64,000 bases of DNA from G963556115 sp963666605 (lineage in GTDB: Bacteria; Planctomycetota; SZUA-567): NCBI GenBank assembly GCA_965140405.1, contig OZ223208.1, positions 2,542,001-2,606,000 on the forward strand. Direction: 5' to 3'. The number at the start of each line of letters is the position of its first letter. Positions within the stretch are counted from its first letter, which is position 1. Positions 34,912-43,531 of this stretch are shown piece after piece. The notes beneath the pieces are model-generated. The model made no database searches. It was not told the DNA's origin and was given only the letters and a program-made list of their open reading frames with translations. A program made the translations under genes and the position numbers.

Positions 34912-36147
34912 CTACTCAGCATTAGTATCAGATTCCAGTAGTGCAACCTTAATCTCAGAATATAACTCATTCAACTCTTTTATTTGTACTTCAGAAAAAT
35001 CCCTACCTTCCAAACACTTCTTAAAAACCTCAGAATCATCCAATTCCTCAAGAATTATATCACTGCCAGCTGCCACCTCACTCATACTTCTTTCAAGTAC
35101 AGTCAGATTTCTCACCCGTCTTACCTCTACATTACTCCCTTCAACACAAGAAGTAATTCGCTCTTTAAGCTCTGAACATATATCACTACCACAATACTCC
35201 ACTTCTATCCATATCGAATCATCAAGTTTTTTAAGCTCCTCAATACCAGCAAGTATTTCCTCCAAATTTCCAGAAATTTTCTTGAGCTTCTGAAATACAG
35301 GAACCACCACATCTGTAATTACTGGGATAGTATCTTCACCATTAAAATTGAGTATAAGGACCTTCTTCTCCTGATCAGCCTCACCAAAACTCATAGCAAT
35401 AGGAGAACCAGAATACCTAACAGCATCAGAGCCACCTACTGTTTGTGAAATATGTAAATGACCAAGTGCGTAGTAATCAACTTTATTTGGAAGCTCAGAA
35501 ATATCAACATGAGCAAGATTTCCGACATATAACTCCCGTTCAGAATCATCACTACTACTTATAGCTCTTGCTGCAAATAAATGCCCCATAACTATAAGCG
35601 GTATACCACTACCAATATACCTCCTTGCCTCTTCTACTACGCGTGCATAGTGTTCTTTGACCCCTAAGAGCAACTTTTCAGCTTTATCAGCAAGAGTTTC
35701 ACCTCCCTCAACAATGCGCACATCCCTTTCACGTAAATATGGTACTGCGCACACTACAGCTTCACACTCACCTGAATCATTCACAACCTTTATTACTTCC
35801 TCACATATATCATCCCGTGCCGAACCAACCACCGAAATATTGAGAGCATTTAAAAGTTGTTTCGGAGCATCAAGAGAAGTAGCAGAATCATGATTACCAC
35901 CAATAATTACTATCTTTTTACAAGATGTCCTTGAAGTCTTTGATAAAAAAGAGTAATAAAGCTCAAGGGCTCTATTACTCGGAGTAGTAGTATCAAATAT
36001 ATCACCTGAAATAAGTAAGAGATCTATCTCTTCTTTTCGAATCAACTCTACCAGCCAGTCCAAAAACTTTTCGAATTCATTATACCTCTTTTTTGTATAA
36101 AGCGACTTACCAATATGCCAATCAGATGTATGTAATACCTTAAGCAT
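34912..36147 (-). CDS. sbcD: SbcD, nuclease subunit of SbcCD
   Basis: SbcD is the Mre11-like Mn-dependent nuclease. The 411-aa protein carries LHTSDWHIGKSLY (3-15), LLISGDIFDTTTPSNRALELYY, IIGGNHDSATSLDAP, VMGHLFAA and YALGHLHISQ, followed by the capping domain and an acidic C-terminal helix that would dock onto SbcC coiled coils. It is first in the sbcDC operon. The 255 nt upstream hold no gene. Confidence 0.95.
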   Translation of the reverse strand: MLKVLHTSDWHIGKSLYTKKRYNEFEKFLDWLVELIRKEEIDLLLISGDIFDTTTPSNRALELYYSFLSKTSRTSCKKIVIIGGNHDSATSLDAPKQLLNALNISVVGSARDDICEEVIKVVNDSGECEAVVCAVPYLRERDVRIVEGGETLADKAEKLLLGVKEHYARVVEEARRYIGSGIPLIVMGHLFAARAISSSDDSERELYVGNLAHVDISELPNKVDYYALGHLHISQTVGGSDAVRYSGSPIAMSFGEADQEKKVLILNFNGEDTIPVITDVVVPVFQKLKKISGNLEEILAGIEELKKLDDSIWIEVEYCGSDICSELKERITSCVEGSNVEVRRVRNLTVLERSMSEVAAGSDIILEELDDSEVFKKCLEGRDFSEVQIKELNELYSEIKVALLESDTNAE

Positions 36148-36402
36148 AATTTCATACCTTATTCAAAAAGATAAATCTCATGATAATAATCTTAATCAAA
36201 ATTACATAGAGTGCATTTTATACATGTATAGTTAGCAGTGTAGAGTGTTTGAATGAAAATAGAAAACTCAATACACTATAAAATTATACCATTCATTAAA
36301 AACATAAAATTCATATTTTCAAATAACCCTAAAGCAGATAATTACTATTCACGCCATATCATAAAAGTTGCATCTCACTCAGATCAGATAAGTAATATAT
36401 TA

Positions 36403-37203
36403 CTACAGCACAGACCCATCACTAGGCAATGACACCCAGTAATTGAGACCTGGATACTTTACTCTATAATAATCAGTAAAAAGGTAAGGGTTCTCACTAT
36501 TATCGCTAAACATATCCCAATGCCCAGGACATACAAGACGTGGACGAAGTTCACCGCAAAGGTCAGCAGCTTCCTGCCAAGTCATACAGCCCAAACAATT
36601 TCTACGAAAACGGATAGCATCTCTACCATTTATAGGTACAAAGGCGATATCAATATCCCACTTGGAGAGTTCACTCTGCATACCATCATAAATAAGTGTA
36701 TCACCGGCATGATAAATGACATGCCCGTCCACTTCAACAATATATTGCAAATATGGAAAACCAAACTCTTCGGTATAATCAAATCCTTCATGTTTTGCTT
36801 TTAACACAGTAACTTTACAGCCAGCAATCTCAAAAACCTCTCCAACTCTCATAGCAATAATTCGGTCTCTGCTAATTCCATCCTTACCAACGAGTTCATC
36901 AATAGCAACTTCTGGAACAAGCAATGAGGCAGAGCCAGAAGCTTGCATCATTGGAGGAAGCGCAGGATGGTCGATATGGTCAATATGATCGTGTGTACAG
37001 AGTATAAGATCAGCATTATCGATAGATTCAGGAGCTAACGCAGGAGGAAAATTTCTCTTCTCTCTAGGAGTGAGATATGGATCAAAGTATAAGGTATGAT
37101 TCGATGTTTTTACACACCACCCCATCTGCCCCAACCACCAGAATGCAAGTCTTCCTTCAGCAACGCTCTCATCTTTAATACAGTCTAATAAGTTCTCATT
37201 CAT
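36403..37203 (-). CDS. UlaG-like MBL-fold metallohydrolase
   Basis: The 266-aa protein resembles the L-ascorbate-6-phosphate lactonase UlaG: AFWWLGQMGWCVKTSNHTLY, FDPYLT, LCTHDHIDHIDHPAL (metal site), VIYHAGDTLIYDGM, FVPINGRDAIRFRRNCLGCM and RLVCPGHWDMFSDN. UlaG opens the lactone of ascorbate-6-phosphate to 3-keto-L-gulonate-6-phosphate. No other ula genes are near, so the substrate is not assured. A GTG at 37230 overlapping the previous stop would add nine residues; the ATG at 37203 with AAAGGA is better. It lies downstream of the ankyrin-MscS gene. Confidence 0.82.
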   Translation of the reverse strand: MNENLLDCIKDESVAEGRLAFWWLGQMGWCVKTSNHTLYFDPYLTPREKRNFPPALAPESIDNADLILCTHDHIDHIDHPALPPMMQASGSASLLVPEVAIDELVGKDGISRDRIIAMRVGEVFEIAGCKVTVLKAKHEGFDYTEEFGFPYLQYIVEVDGHVIYHAGDTLIYDGMQSELSKWDIDIAFVPINGRDAIRFRRNCLGCMTWQEAADLCGELRPRLVCPGHWDMFSDNSENPYLFTDYYRVKYPGLNYWVSLPSDGSVL

Positions 37204-37229
37204 GATTCTATCCTTTAGAAAATGACTCA

Positions 37230-38987
37230 CTACTTAGAATTATCAGTACCACTTTCATTAGAGATAAGAAGTTTACGACTAGGGTCACCAGCCAAGTACA
37301 GTGTTTGAGTAGGGAATGCGAACTCAATACCTTCAGCTTCAAAGCTCTTCATAATTTGCAAGTTTATTTTCTCTGTTAATTCGCAGAAAGGATACCAATC
37401 AGCAGGAAAATACCAAAAAGTTACTGTAATTTCAAGGTTATCAGAGTTCATGTTAGCAAAGTATACTCTAGGTGGATAATCGTTGTGCATTCCCTCATGA
37501 TTTTCCATAATGTCTTTAAGAATCTGAATAGCCTTCTCAACCTTGACAATAGGCGTATCATAGGTAATAGTAACAGATATCTCTTTCTTGAGGTATGGCC
37601 TCCTCTGAATGTTACGCACAGCATCACTGACAGTTATAGAATTTGGAATAGATACTTGATGACCATCTAGTCGACGGATTCTAGTAGTTCTTACACCTAT
37701 ATACTCTACAACACCATCATACCCTTTTACTTCTACTCTTTCACCAACAACAAATGGTTTATCAGTAACTATCGTTACAAAGCCCAGAAAGTTCTTCAAA
37801 GTATCGGTGGCAGCAAGCGCGACCGCCATACCACCAATACCAAGACCTGCGACAAGTGTTGTTATTGAGTTACCTGTAATAGTCGAATAGATGTGCAGAG
37901 TTGCTACTATTACGATAATAACTTTTATGGATTTCTTAATTAACGTACTCAGAGCATTACTAAGTCTGAGTTCGGACTTATCCATCCATTTGAGTACAAT
38001 AGTCTCCATAACGTCTGAAAGATTATAGAAAAATACAGCAGCACCATATGTAATGATAACATCTAGAGTCCATGAAGCAGCTTCAAGAATTACCGGCGCA
38101 AGAATTGCTAAAACAAAGTATATCCCTATCCAACGGATTAGAAATCTTAATGATGAATTGATAGCCCCAATGACCGAAGCCACAAAATCTCTTCTAGAAT
38201 AATAAGTATCATCATCATCAGTATACCGAACAACAAGCTTACTAAGATACTTCTGCATTACTTTATTAACTATAATTGTTAAAAGAAGAAAGAAGAATGC
38301 TAATAACCAACGCCAAACCGGTCTACCAAGAAAGTTTGATTTTATAATAGGCTCGACGCTACTAGGTATATATTTGAAGATTTTACTCTCATCAATTTTT
38401 ATAAACGAGTTAGCTCTATACTCAACTATATCATCATAGATATTCTTCGCTTGGCGCTTGAGTACATAGACACTCTCTTTTCTATCATCAACTTCTTTAA
38501 GCTCTTGCGCTTGTTCAGTTGTAAAATCAACAACATAGTCGGTAGCCGTCATATTATTAGAATCAACAAGAGAGGTCTTGATCCCCTTCTGCTTTAATAA
38601 TAATGAGACAAAGAACGGTCTTACATTCTGAGCTGCAAGGATAAGAAGAGACCTCCCTCGAGGATCTACTGCATTTGGGTCAGCTCCTTTTTCGATTAGT
38701 ACTTTAAACTTGTCTAATTTATTATTATTTATCGTAATCGCGGTAAGAGTTTTTCCAGCAATTTTAGAATTAACATCAAGCGCACCATCATCAATAACTT
38801 TTGAAAAGTCTGCCATAGTCCCATTTATAATTAGCTCTACCGTCGCCTTATCTTTATCACTAAGATCACTAATCTGATTCATTTTATCTTGTAAAACTTT
38901 GTCAGTACAAGAAGCTCTATTTGATAAAAAAGTAATAAAGCATAAAATAAATAACAATATAAATTTAAAGCTTCTACTTGTATTCAT
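37230..38987 (-). CDS. MscS-type mechanosensitive channel with periplasmic ankyrin repeats
   Basis: The 585-aa protein has a signal peptide (residues 1-~27), an ankyrin block (~55-160: KTLTAITINNNKLDKFKVLI, EKGADPNAVDPRGRSLLILA, LVDSNNMTATDYV), about four membrane helices (~225-385), then the MscS pore helix and beta domain (LVAGLGIGGMAVALAATDTL, FVVGERVEVKGYDGVVEYIG, RRLDGHQVSIPNS). MscS channels release solutes on hypo-osmotic shock. The ankyrin repeats should lie on the outer side of the inner membrane, which is unusual. GAGGAT precedes the ATG. Confidence 0.88.
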   Translation of the reverse strand: MNTSRSFKFILLFILCFITFLSNRASCTDKVLQDKMNQISDLSDKDKATVELIINGTMADFSKVIDDGALDVNSKIAGKTLTAITINNNKLDKFKVLIEKGADPNAVDPRGRSLLILAAQNVRPFFVSLLLKQKGIKTSLVDSNNMTATDYVVDFTTEQAQELKEVDDRKESVYVLKRQAKNIYDDIVEYRANSFIKIDESKIFKYIPSSVEPIIKSNFLGRPVWRWLLAFFFLLLTIIVNKVMQKYLSKLVVRYTDDDDTYYSRRDFVASVIGAINSSLRFLIRWIGIYFVLAILAPVILEAASWTLDVIITYGAAVFFYNLSDVMETIVLKWMDKSELRLSNALSTLIKKSIKVIIVIVATLHIYSTITGNSITTLVAGLGIGGMAVALAATDTLKNFLGFVTIVTDKPFVVGERVEVKGYDGVVEYIGVRTTRIRRLDGHQVSIPNSITVSDAVRNIQRRPYLKKEISVTITYDTPIVKVEKAIQILKDIMENHEGMHNDYPPRVYFANMNSDNLEITVTFWYFPADWYPFCELTEKINLQIMKSFEAEGIEFAFPTQTLYLAGDPSRKLLISNESGTDNSK

Positions 38988-39040
38988 TGACTATCCTCAC
39001 CTTCAGATAAGTAATTACAAATGATCTCATGCTAGAATGA

Positions 39041-39069
39041 CACCTCCAGAACTACTTAATCCAGAGGTG
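39041..39069 (-). terminator. weak hairpin after serS
   Basis: Minus-strand CACCTCTGGA pairs with TCTGGAGGTG (two G-T pairs, 9-nt loop) just after the serS stop. There is no clear T-tract. Confidence 0.35.
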
Positions 39070-39079
39070 CAAAGTTCAA

Positions 39080-40357
39080 TTACTTCTTAGTAATCTTCTC
39101 AAGCCCACCCATATATGGACGTAGTACTTCAGGAATAACTACTGAGCCATCTTCCTGCTGGTAACATTCAAGTATTGCCACCATAGTACGAGGTAGAGCT
39201 AGTCCTGATGAATTTAACGTATGGACAAAACGGGTCTTCTTCTCAGTGTCTTTATAACGAATATTAGCTCTTCTAGCTTGGAAATCTTCAAAGTTACTAC
39301 AGCTAGAAACTTCAAGATACTTATCAACTCCCGGAGCAAACGCTTCAAAATCATAGCACTTTGCCGCAGCAAAAGAGAGATCTCCAGTACATAGCTTTAG
39401 AGTTCTATAATGAAGCCCTAGCCTCTGTAAACAGGTTTCAGCATTAGCACGTAGCTTCTCGAGTTCATCGTAACTGGTCTCCGGCTCAACAAACTTGACC
39501 ATCTCAACTTTATTGAACTCGTGAACCCTCAGTAAACCTCTAGTATCTTTACCAGCCGCACCAGCTTCGCGCCTAAAGCAAGCAGAGTAAGCAGTGTAGT
39601 AAATCGGAAGTTCAGCAAGTGGCAAAAACTCATTACGGTGAATATTTGTTATAGGCACCTCTGCTGTAGGGATCAGGAAGAGATCATCCCCTTTATCACA
39701 GCAGTACATATCGTTCTCCATCTTTGGAAGCTGCCCAGTACCTACCATAGATTCTCTATTTACCATTAGAGGAGGTAGCCACTCTGTGTAGCCGTGCTCT
39801 GTTGTATGTAGATCTAAAAAGTATGAGTATAGCGCTCTCTCAAGTCTTGCTCCAAGTCCCTTATAAAGGATAAAACCACTACCTGAGAGTTTGACTCCAC
39901 GTTTAAAATCGACAAGGTCTAGATCTTCGCAAATATCCCAGTGTGCTTTAGGCTCAAAATCGAAGGTTGGCTTCTCTCCCCAAGTATCAATCTCAAGGTT
40001 TTCATTTTCACCATCACCTTCAGGAACATCTTCTGCTGGATGATTAGGAATAGCAAGAACAACCTGGTGAAGCTCTTCTTCAATGCTCTTACGACTATCT
40101 TCAAGTTCTTTAACACGCGAAGAAATATCTTTCACTTTCTCCATTACTTCAGAAGCATCCTCACCTGCCTTCTTTTTCATGCCGACCTCCTTGCTAGCTG
40201 CATTTCTTTGCGCCTGCAAGTCTTCAAGTTCAGCAATAACCTCTAATCTCTTAGCATATAGTTCAACACCAACATTAACATCTAGGTTTACCCTTTTTAG
40301 TTTGCAAGCCTCGACAAGGTAATCAGGGTTATCCCTAAAAAGTTTCATATCTATCAT
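39080..40357 (-). CDS. serS: seryl-tRNA synthetase
   Basis: The 425-aa class II synthetase charges tRNA-Ser (and tRNA-Sec if present). It has the N-terminal two-helix coiled-coil arm (~30-105), the motif 1 region with LMVNRESMVGTGQLPK, motif 2 CFRREAGAAGKDTRGLLRVH and motif 3 LPRTMVAILECYQ. Length is normal. I saw no T-box in the short upstream gap. It is preceded on the same strand by hisA and kdsA. Confidence 0.97.
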   Translation of the reverse strand: MIDMKLFRDNPDYLVEACKLKRVNLDVNVGVELYAKRLEVIAELEDLQAQRNAASKEVGMKKKAGEDASEVMEKVKDISSRVKELEDSRKSIEEELHQVVLAIPNHPAEDVPEGDGENENLEIDTWGEKPTFDFEPKAHWDICEDLDLVDFKRGVKLSGSGFILYKGLGARLERALYSYFLDLHTTEHGYTEWLPPLMVNRESMVGTGQLPKMENDMYCCDKGDDLFLIPTAEVPITNIHRNEFLPLAELPIYYTAYSACFRREAGAAGKDTRGLLRVHEFNKVEMVKFVEPETSYDELEKLRANAETCLQRLGLHYRTLKLCTGDLSFAAAKCYDFEAFAPGVDKYLEVSSCSNFEDFQARRANIRYKDTEKKTRFVHTLNSSGLALPRTMVAILECYQQEDGSVVIPEVLRPYMGGLEKITKK

Positions 40358-40409
40358 TGTTATTCACACTCCATTTATTATGTAATTTTAATTTTTAAAT
40401 TAATGAAAA

Positions 40410-41126
40410 CTATCCTTCAAGCGCAGACATCGCTTCCTGCAAAGTCATTCGTCCATCATATAAAGCCTTACCCGAGATGATCCCGAATAGGTCTAGTTTG
40501 GAGAGAGCTTTGATATCGTCAACAGAGGTAACACCACCAGAAGCAATGATAGGTATATCTGTAGCCTTGGTCGCTCTTTCCATCGCTTCAACATTAGCGC
40601 CAACAAGTGCACCATCACGGGAGATATCAGTATAAATGATTGCCCCCAAACCACTACCTGATAATTCAGCTAAAAAGTCTTCAGCTTTCTTTTCACTGGT
40701 CTCAGTCCATCCTTTTATCGAGACATATCCATCACGAGCATCAACCCCAACATTGACATGCCCAGCAAGCTTACTAATAAGCTCATCAAGAAATGCTCGA
40801 TCTTCCAGCGCTTTCGTACCAATTATTACTCTATCAACACCGTAGTCCACAAGTCTTTTAGCCTTCTCAAGTGTACGGATACCACCACCGATCTCTACAG
40901 GGATATCGACTGTTTCAACAATCTCTTTTATGTACTTTTCATTCTCACTAACCCCGTCAAAAGCACCATCGAGGTCGACAACATGAAGGTATGTCGCGCC
41001 ATCATCTACCCATCGCTGAGCCATACTTACAGGAGAATCAGAGTATACTGTCTCTTTATCCTTATCTCCTTGAAACAACCTTACCGCTTTACCGCCCTTA
41101 ATATCTACCGCAGGCAAAATGTGCAT
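40410..41126 (-). CDS. hisA: HisA, ProFAR isomerase
   Basis: HisA isomerises the ribosyl of N'-ProFAR to PRFAR in histidine synthesis. The (beta/alpha)8 protein shows MHILPAVDIKGGKAVRLFQG with the catalytic Asp, VEIGGGIRTLEKAKRLVDYG, IIGTKALED, the second acid in IIYTDISRDG, and IIASGGVTSVDDI. An ATG at 41141 would add five residues; the ATG at 41126 (238 aa) has AAGGA upstream and fits the family N terminus. It is isolated from other his genes, between serS and kdsA. Confidence 0.94.
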   Translation of the reverse strand: MHILPAVDIKGGKAVRLFQGDKDKETVYSDSPVSMAQRWVDDGATYLHVVDLDGAFDGVSENEKYIKEIVETVDIPVEIGGGIRTLEKAKRLVDYGVDRVIIGTKALEDRAFLDELISKLAGHVNVGVDARDGYVSIKGWTETSEKKAEDFLAELSGSGLGAIIYTDISRDGALVGANVEAMERATKATDIPIIASGGVTSVDDIKALSKLDLFGIISGKALYDGRMTLQEAMSALEG

Positions 41127-41196
41127 TCTACTTTCCTTCATTCCAAATTATATTATTTTCAAACTTATTTATTTTCTTAATGTAATATCTTTACTG

Positions 41197-42024
41197 CTAG
41201 TTCTGACTAGCCTGATGAATTGCAAGTAGCTGCTTGAGAAGCTTCTTCAATTCTGAAAACTTTATCATATTAGGTCCATCACAAAGAGCAGAGTCAGGGT
41301 TATCATGAACCTCTAAAAATAACCCATCAACACCTGCAGCGACTGCAGCCTTAGCTAGCACCATAGCCATCTCCCTATCTCCACCACTACAGCCACCCTG
41401 TCCTCCAGGTAACTGCGCACTATGAGTTGCATCAAAGATGACCGGTGCGTACTGCCTCATTACAGGCAGCCCTCTAAAATCACTTACAAGATTATTGTAA
41501 CCAAAAGAAGCCCCACGCTCTGTAATACATATTTTATTATTTCCACTCGTTGCAACTTTGTCCACAGCATTCTTCATATCCCACGGAGCCATAAACTGGC
41601 CCTTTTTAATATTCACAACCCTCCCACTCTTACCAGCTGTGACAAGTATATCTGTTTGACGAGAGAGGAAAGCCGGTACTTGCAATATATCTACGACTTT
41701 TGCTACCTGCTCTACCTCTACTTCAGAATGAAAATCTGTAAGTATTGGGAGGCCATACTTCTCTTTGACTTCCCCAAGGATACCGAGTCCTTTTTCAATT
41801 CCCGGACCTCTAAAATTTCCAACGCTAGAACGATTTGCCTTATCGTAGGAAGCTTTAAAAACGTACTGAATCCCAAGTTCGCCAGTTAGATCCTGTAGCA
41901 TATTAGCCATATTCATTACATGCTCTTTAGATTCAATAACACATGGCCCAGCAATAAGCAATAATCCTTCACCCTGCCCAACAGTCATATTCTGAGCAAA
42001 CTCAACCTTTTCAATTTTCCCCAC
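41197..42024 (-). CDS. kdsA: 3-deoxy-8-phosphooctulonate (KDO-8-P) synthase, metal-dependent type
   Basis: KdsA condenses PEP and arabinose-5-phosphate to KDO-8-phosphate for LPS core. The 275-aa protein has LIAGPCVIES with Cys28, FKASYDKANRSSVGNFRGPG, QVPAFLSRQTDILV, VNIKKGQFMAPWDMKNAVDK, ERGASFGYNNLVSDFRGLPV and DATHSAQLPGGQG. Cys at position 28, where the E. coli enzyme has Asn, and the MAPWD segment match the Aquifex-type metal-requiring class. The start is GTG with GAGGG before it. It indicates LPS or a KDO-containing glycolipid. Confidence 0.95.
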   Translation of the reverse strand: MGKIEKVEFAQNMTVGQGEGLLLIAGPCVIESKEHVMNMANMLQDLTGELGIQYVFKASYDKANRSSVGNFRGPGIEKGLGILGEVKEKYGLPILTDFHSEVEVEQVAKVVDILQVPAFLSRQTDILVTAGKSGRVVNIKKGQFMAPWDMKNAVDKVATSGNNKICITERGASFGYNNLVSDFRGLPVMRQYAPVIFDATHSAQLPGGQGGCSGGDREMAMVLAKAAVAAGVDGLFLEVHDNPDSALCDGPNMIKFSELKKLLKQLLAIHQASQN

Positions 42025-42222
42025 AGATTCCCTCTTTCAATATTTAGCAAGTAAACTTAGAGTATTATTATACAATCAATATGTTATTTTTACAACTTAT
42101 AACACTATAAATTTAAATCATACACTCTATACAATAATGTTCAAGTCGATTTTTCCAGAATTAACTTACCTCATGAGGTACCAAAGATTCCAATAAGGCA
42201 CTTACAGGAAATTTATCAATTA

Positions 42223-42251
42223 TTGACATTATACTACTAGTAGTGTAACAT
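42223..42251 (+). promoter_or_regulatory. promoter with palindromic operator-like spacer
   Basis: TTGACA (42223-42228), a 17-nt spacer and TAACAT (42246-42251) lie 41 nt before the lipoprotein ATG. The perfect 12-bp palindrome ACTACTAGTAGT (42233-42244) fills the spacer and is placed like a repressor or MerR-type activator site. Confidence 0.55.
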
Positions 42252-42292
42252 ATTAGTATCAATTAATTTGACAAAAAGGCCAAGATGACCAT

Positions 42293-43081
42293 ATGACAAA
42301 AACACTAAAGTTATTCTTTAAGTTCAAATTTTTTTTACTATTAGCCGCATTGACATTTATGTCAGGATGCATAAGGATTGATAGTATGATATATTTAAAT
42401 GAGGATGGCTCAGGAAGTGTGGAAGTTACAGAAATGATAACAGGCCAAGGCATTGATCTTCTAGCCAACCTTGGTAAGTCAGGACAGATACCAAATATAG
42501 ATATAACCGACTATTTTACAGTAATTAATGAAACAGAACTAGCCGATCGAGCAAATGAAGTAAGTGAAGGTATTGAGTTCTATAGTGTAGCTCCAATAAA
42601 ACTTGAAGACGGAAGTGTAGGTAAAAAGACCACCTATAAATTTAAAGATATAAACAAGGTAAAATTATTTTCTCAGCGTGCAAAAAAGCGAGCTACTATT
42701 GCCTTCAATTATAACAACAATAGGCTCAATATAACCACAAATCTGACTGAACGGGAAGAGGTAGAGGTGATGCACAGGGTGAAATCCCTCAATAATATCC
42801 CAGATGGGTTCAAGCCGGCATTTAGTGGCATGAAATTTAGTATAAAATTAGAGACAGCGAGGCCTATTGCAAGTACAAATGCTTTATTTGTAAGCCCTAA
42901 CCGTAAAGGTATAACTATTATACAGGTAGATGTAGGCAAGCTAATTTCTACTCCAGAAGCTATTGAGGCACTGAGTAGCTATAACAGAAATACAAAAGAG
43001 AGATACCAAGAGGTACTTGAACCTTTTAACAATTGGTTGCAAGTTGAATATCAGAAAGATCTTACCATAAACTTTGAATAA
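42293..43081 (+). CDS. lipoprotein of unknown function
   Basis: The 262-aa protein has a lipoprotein signal (basic MTKTLKLFFKFKF, hydrophobic to LTFMSGC, Cys26). The mature N terminus IRIDSMIYLNEDGSGSVEVT looks like the beta-strand opening found in several LppM-type lipoproteins, but I cannot name the family firmly. No catalytic motif. Upstream is a good promoter with a palindromic spacer; 33 nt downstream is the DUF4912-like gene, so they may be co-transcribed. Envelope location expected. Confidence 0.7.
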   Translation: MTKTLKLFFKFKFFLLLAALTFMSGCIRIDSMIYLNEDGSGSVEVTEMITGQGIDLLANLGKSGQIPNIDITDYFTVINETELADRANEVSEGIEFYSVAPIKLEDGSVGKKTTYKFKDINKVKLFSQRAKKRATIAFNYNNNRLNITTNLTEREEVEVMHRVKSLNNIPDGFKPAFSGMKFSIKLETARPIASTNALFVSPNRKGITIIQVDVGKLISTPEAIEALSSYNRNTKERYQEVLEPFNNWLQVEYQKDLTINFE

Positions 43082-43114
43082 ATTCTCTGGAAGAAACCTA
43101 ATAGAGAGATTAAT

Positions 43115-43531
43115 ATGAGCAAAACAACTAAAGCCCATGGAGTCGTCAGAGATCCAGGTACAATTTTCGTAAGTTGGAACCCAAAGATTGAGGGAACCAC
43201 TGAAAATAAAACAGGTAAAAATTGGATAATCGTCGTAAAAAACACTTCCACAGACGAAGAGTATTCAATATCTGTCAATCCTAAAGATGGTAAGCATTAT
43301 ATCCATGATCTCCAACCAAACACCTATTTTACAATACAGCTATGCAAACTTGATGAACAAGGTGATAAAGAAGTATTTATAAATTTCGGGACCCTACTTA
43401 CATACAAGAGTAGTATCAGTAATACTGCTGACACTACTACAACATGGAGTACAGATAAAGATTCACTACTAAAGCTTACCGGGTGCTTATGGGATGCCTT
43501 AGGCAGTAGCCACGGAAAGTCCAATGTCTAG
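43115..43531 (+). CDS. DUF4912-like protein coupled to GH57
   Basis: The 138-aa protein starts VVRDPGTIFVSWNPKIEG, contains YIHDLQPNTYFTIQL and resembles DUF4912, a beta-sandwich module often found beside or fused to GH57 glucan enzymes, possibly carbohydrate-binding. No signal peptide, so cytoplasmic. Its last 8 bases overlap the start of the GH57 gene (ATG at 43524 inside it), which implies translational coupling and a shared job on glycogen-like glucan. The domain call is a similarity judgement, not a search result. Confidence 0.6.
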   Translation: MSKTTKAHGVVRDPGTIFVSWNPKIEGTTENKTGKNWIIVVKNTSTDEEYSISVNPKDGKHYIHDLQPNTYFTIQLCKLDEQGDKEVFINFGTLLTYKSSISNTADTTTTWSTDKDSLLKLTGCLWDALGSSHGKSNV

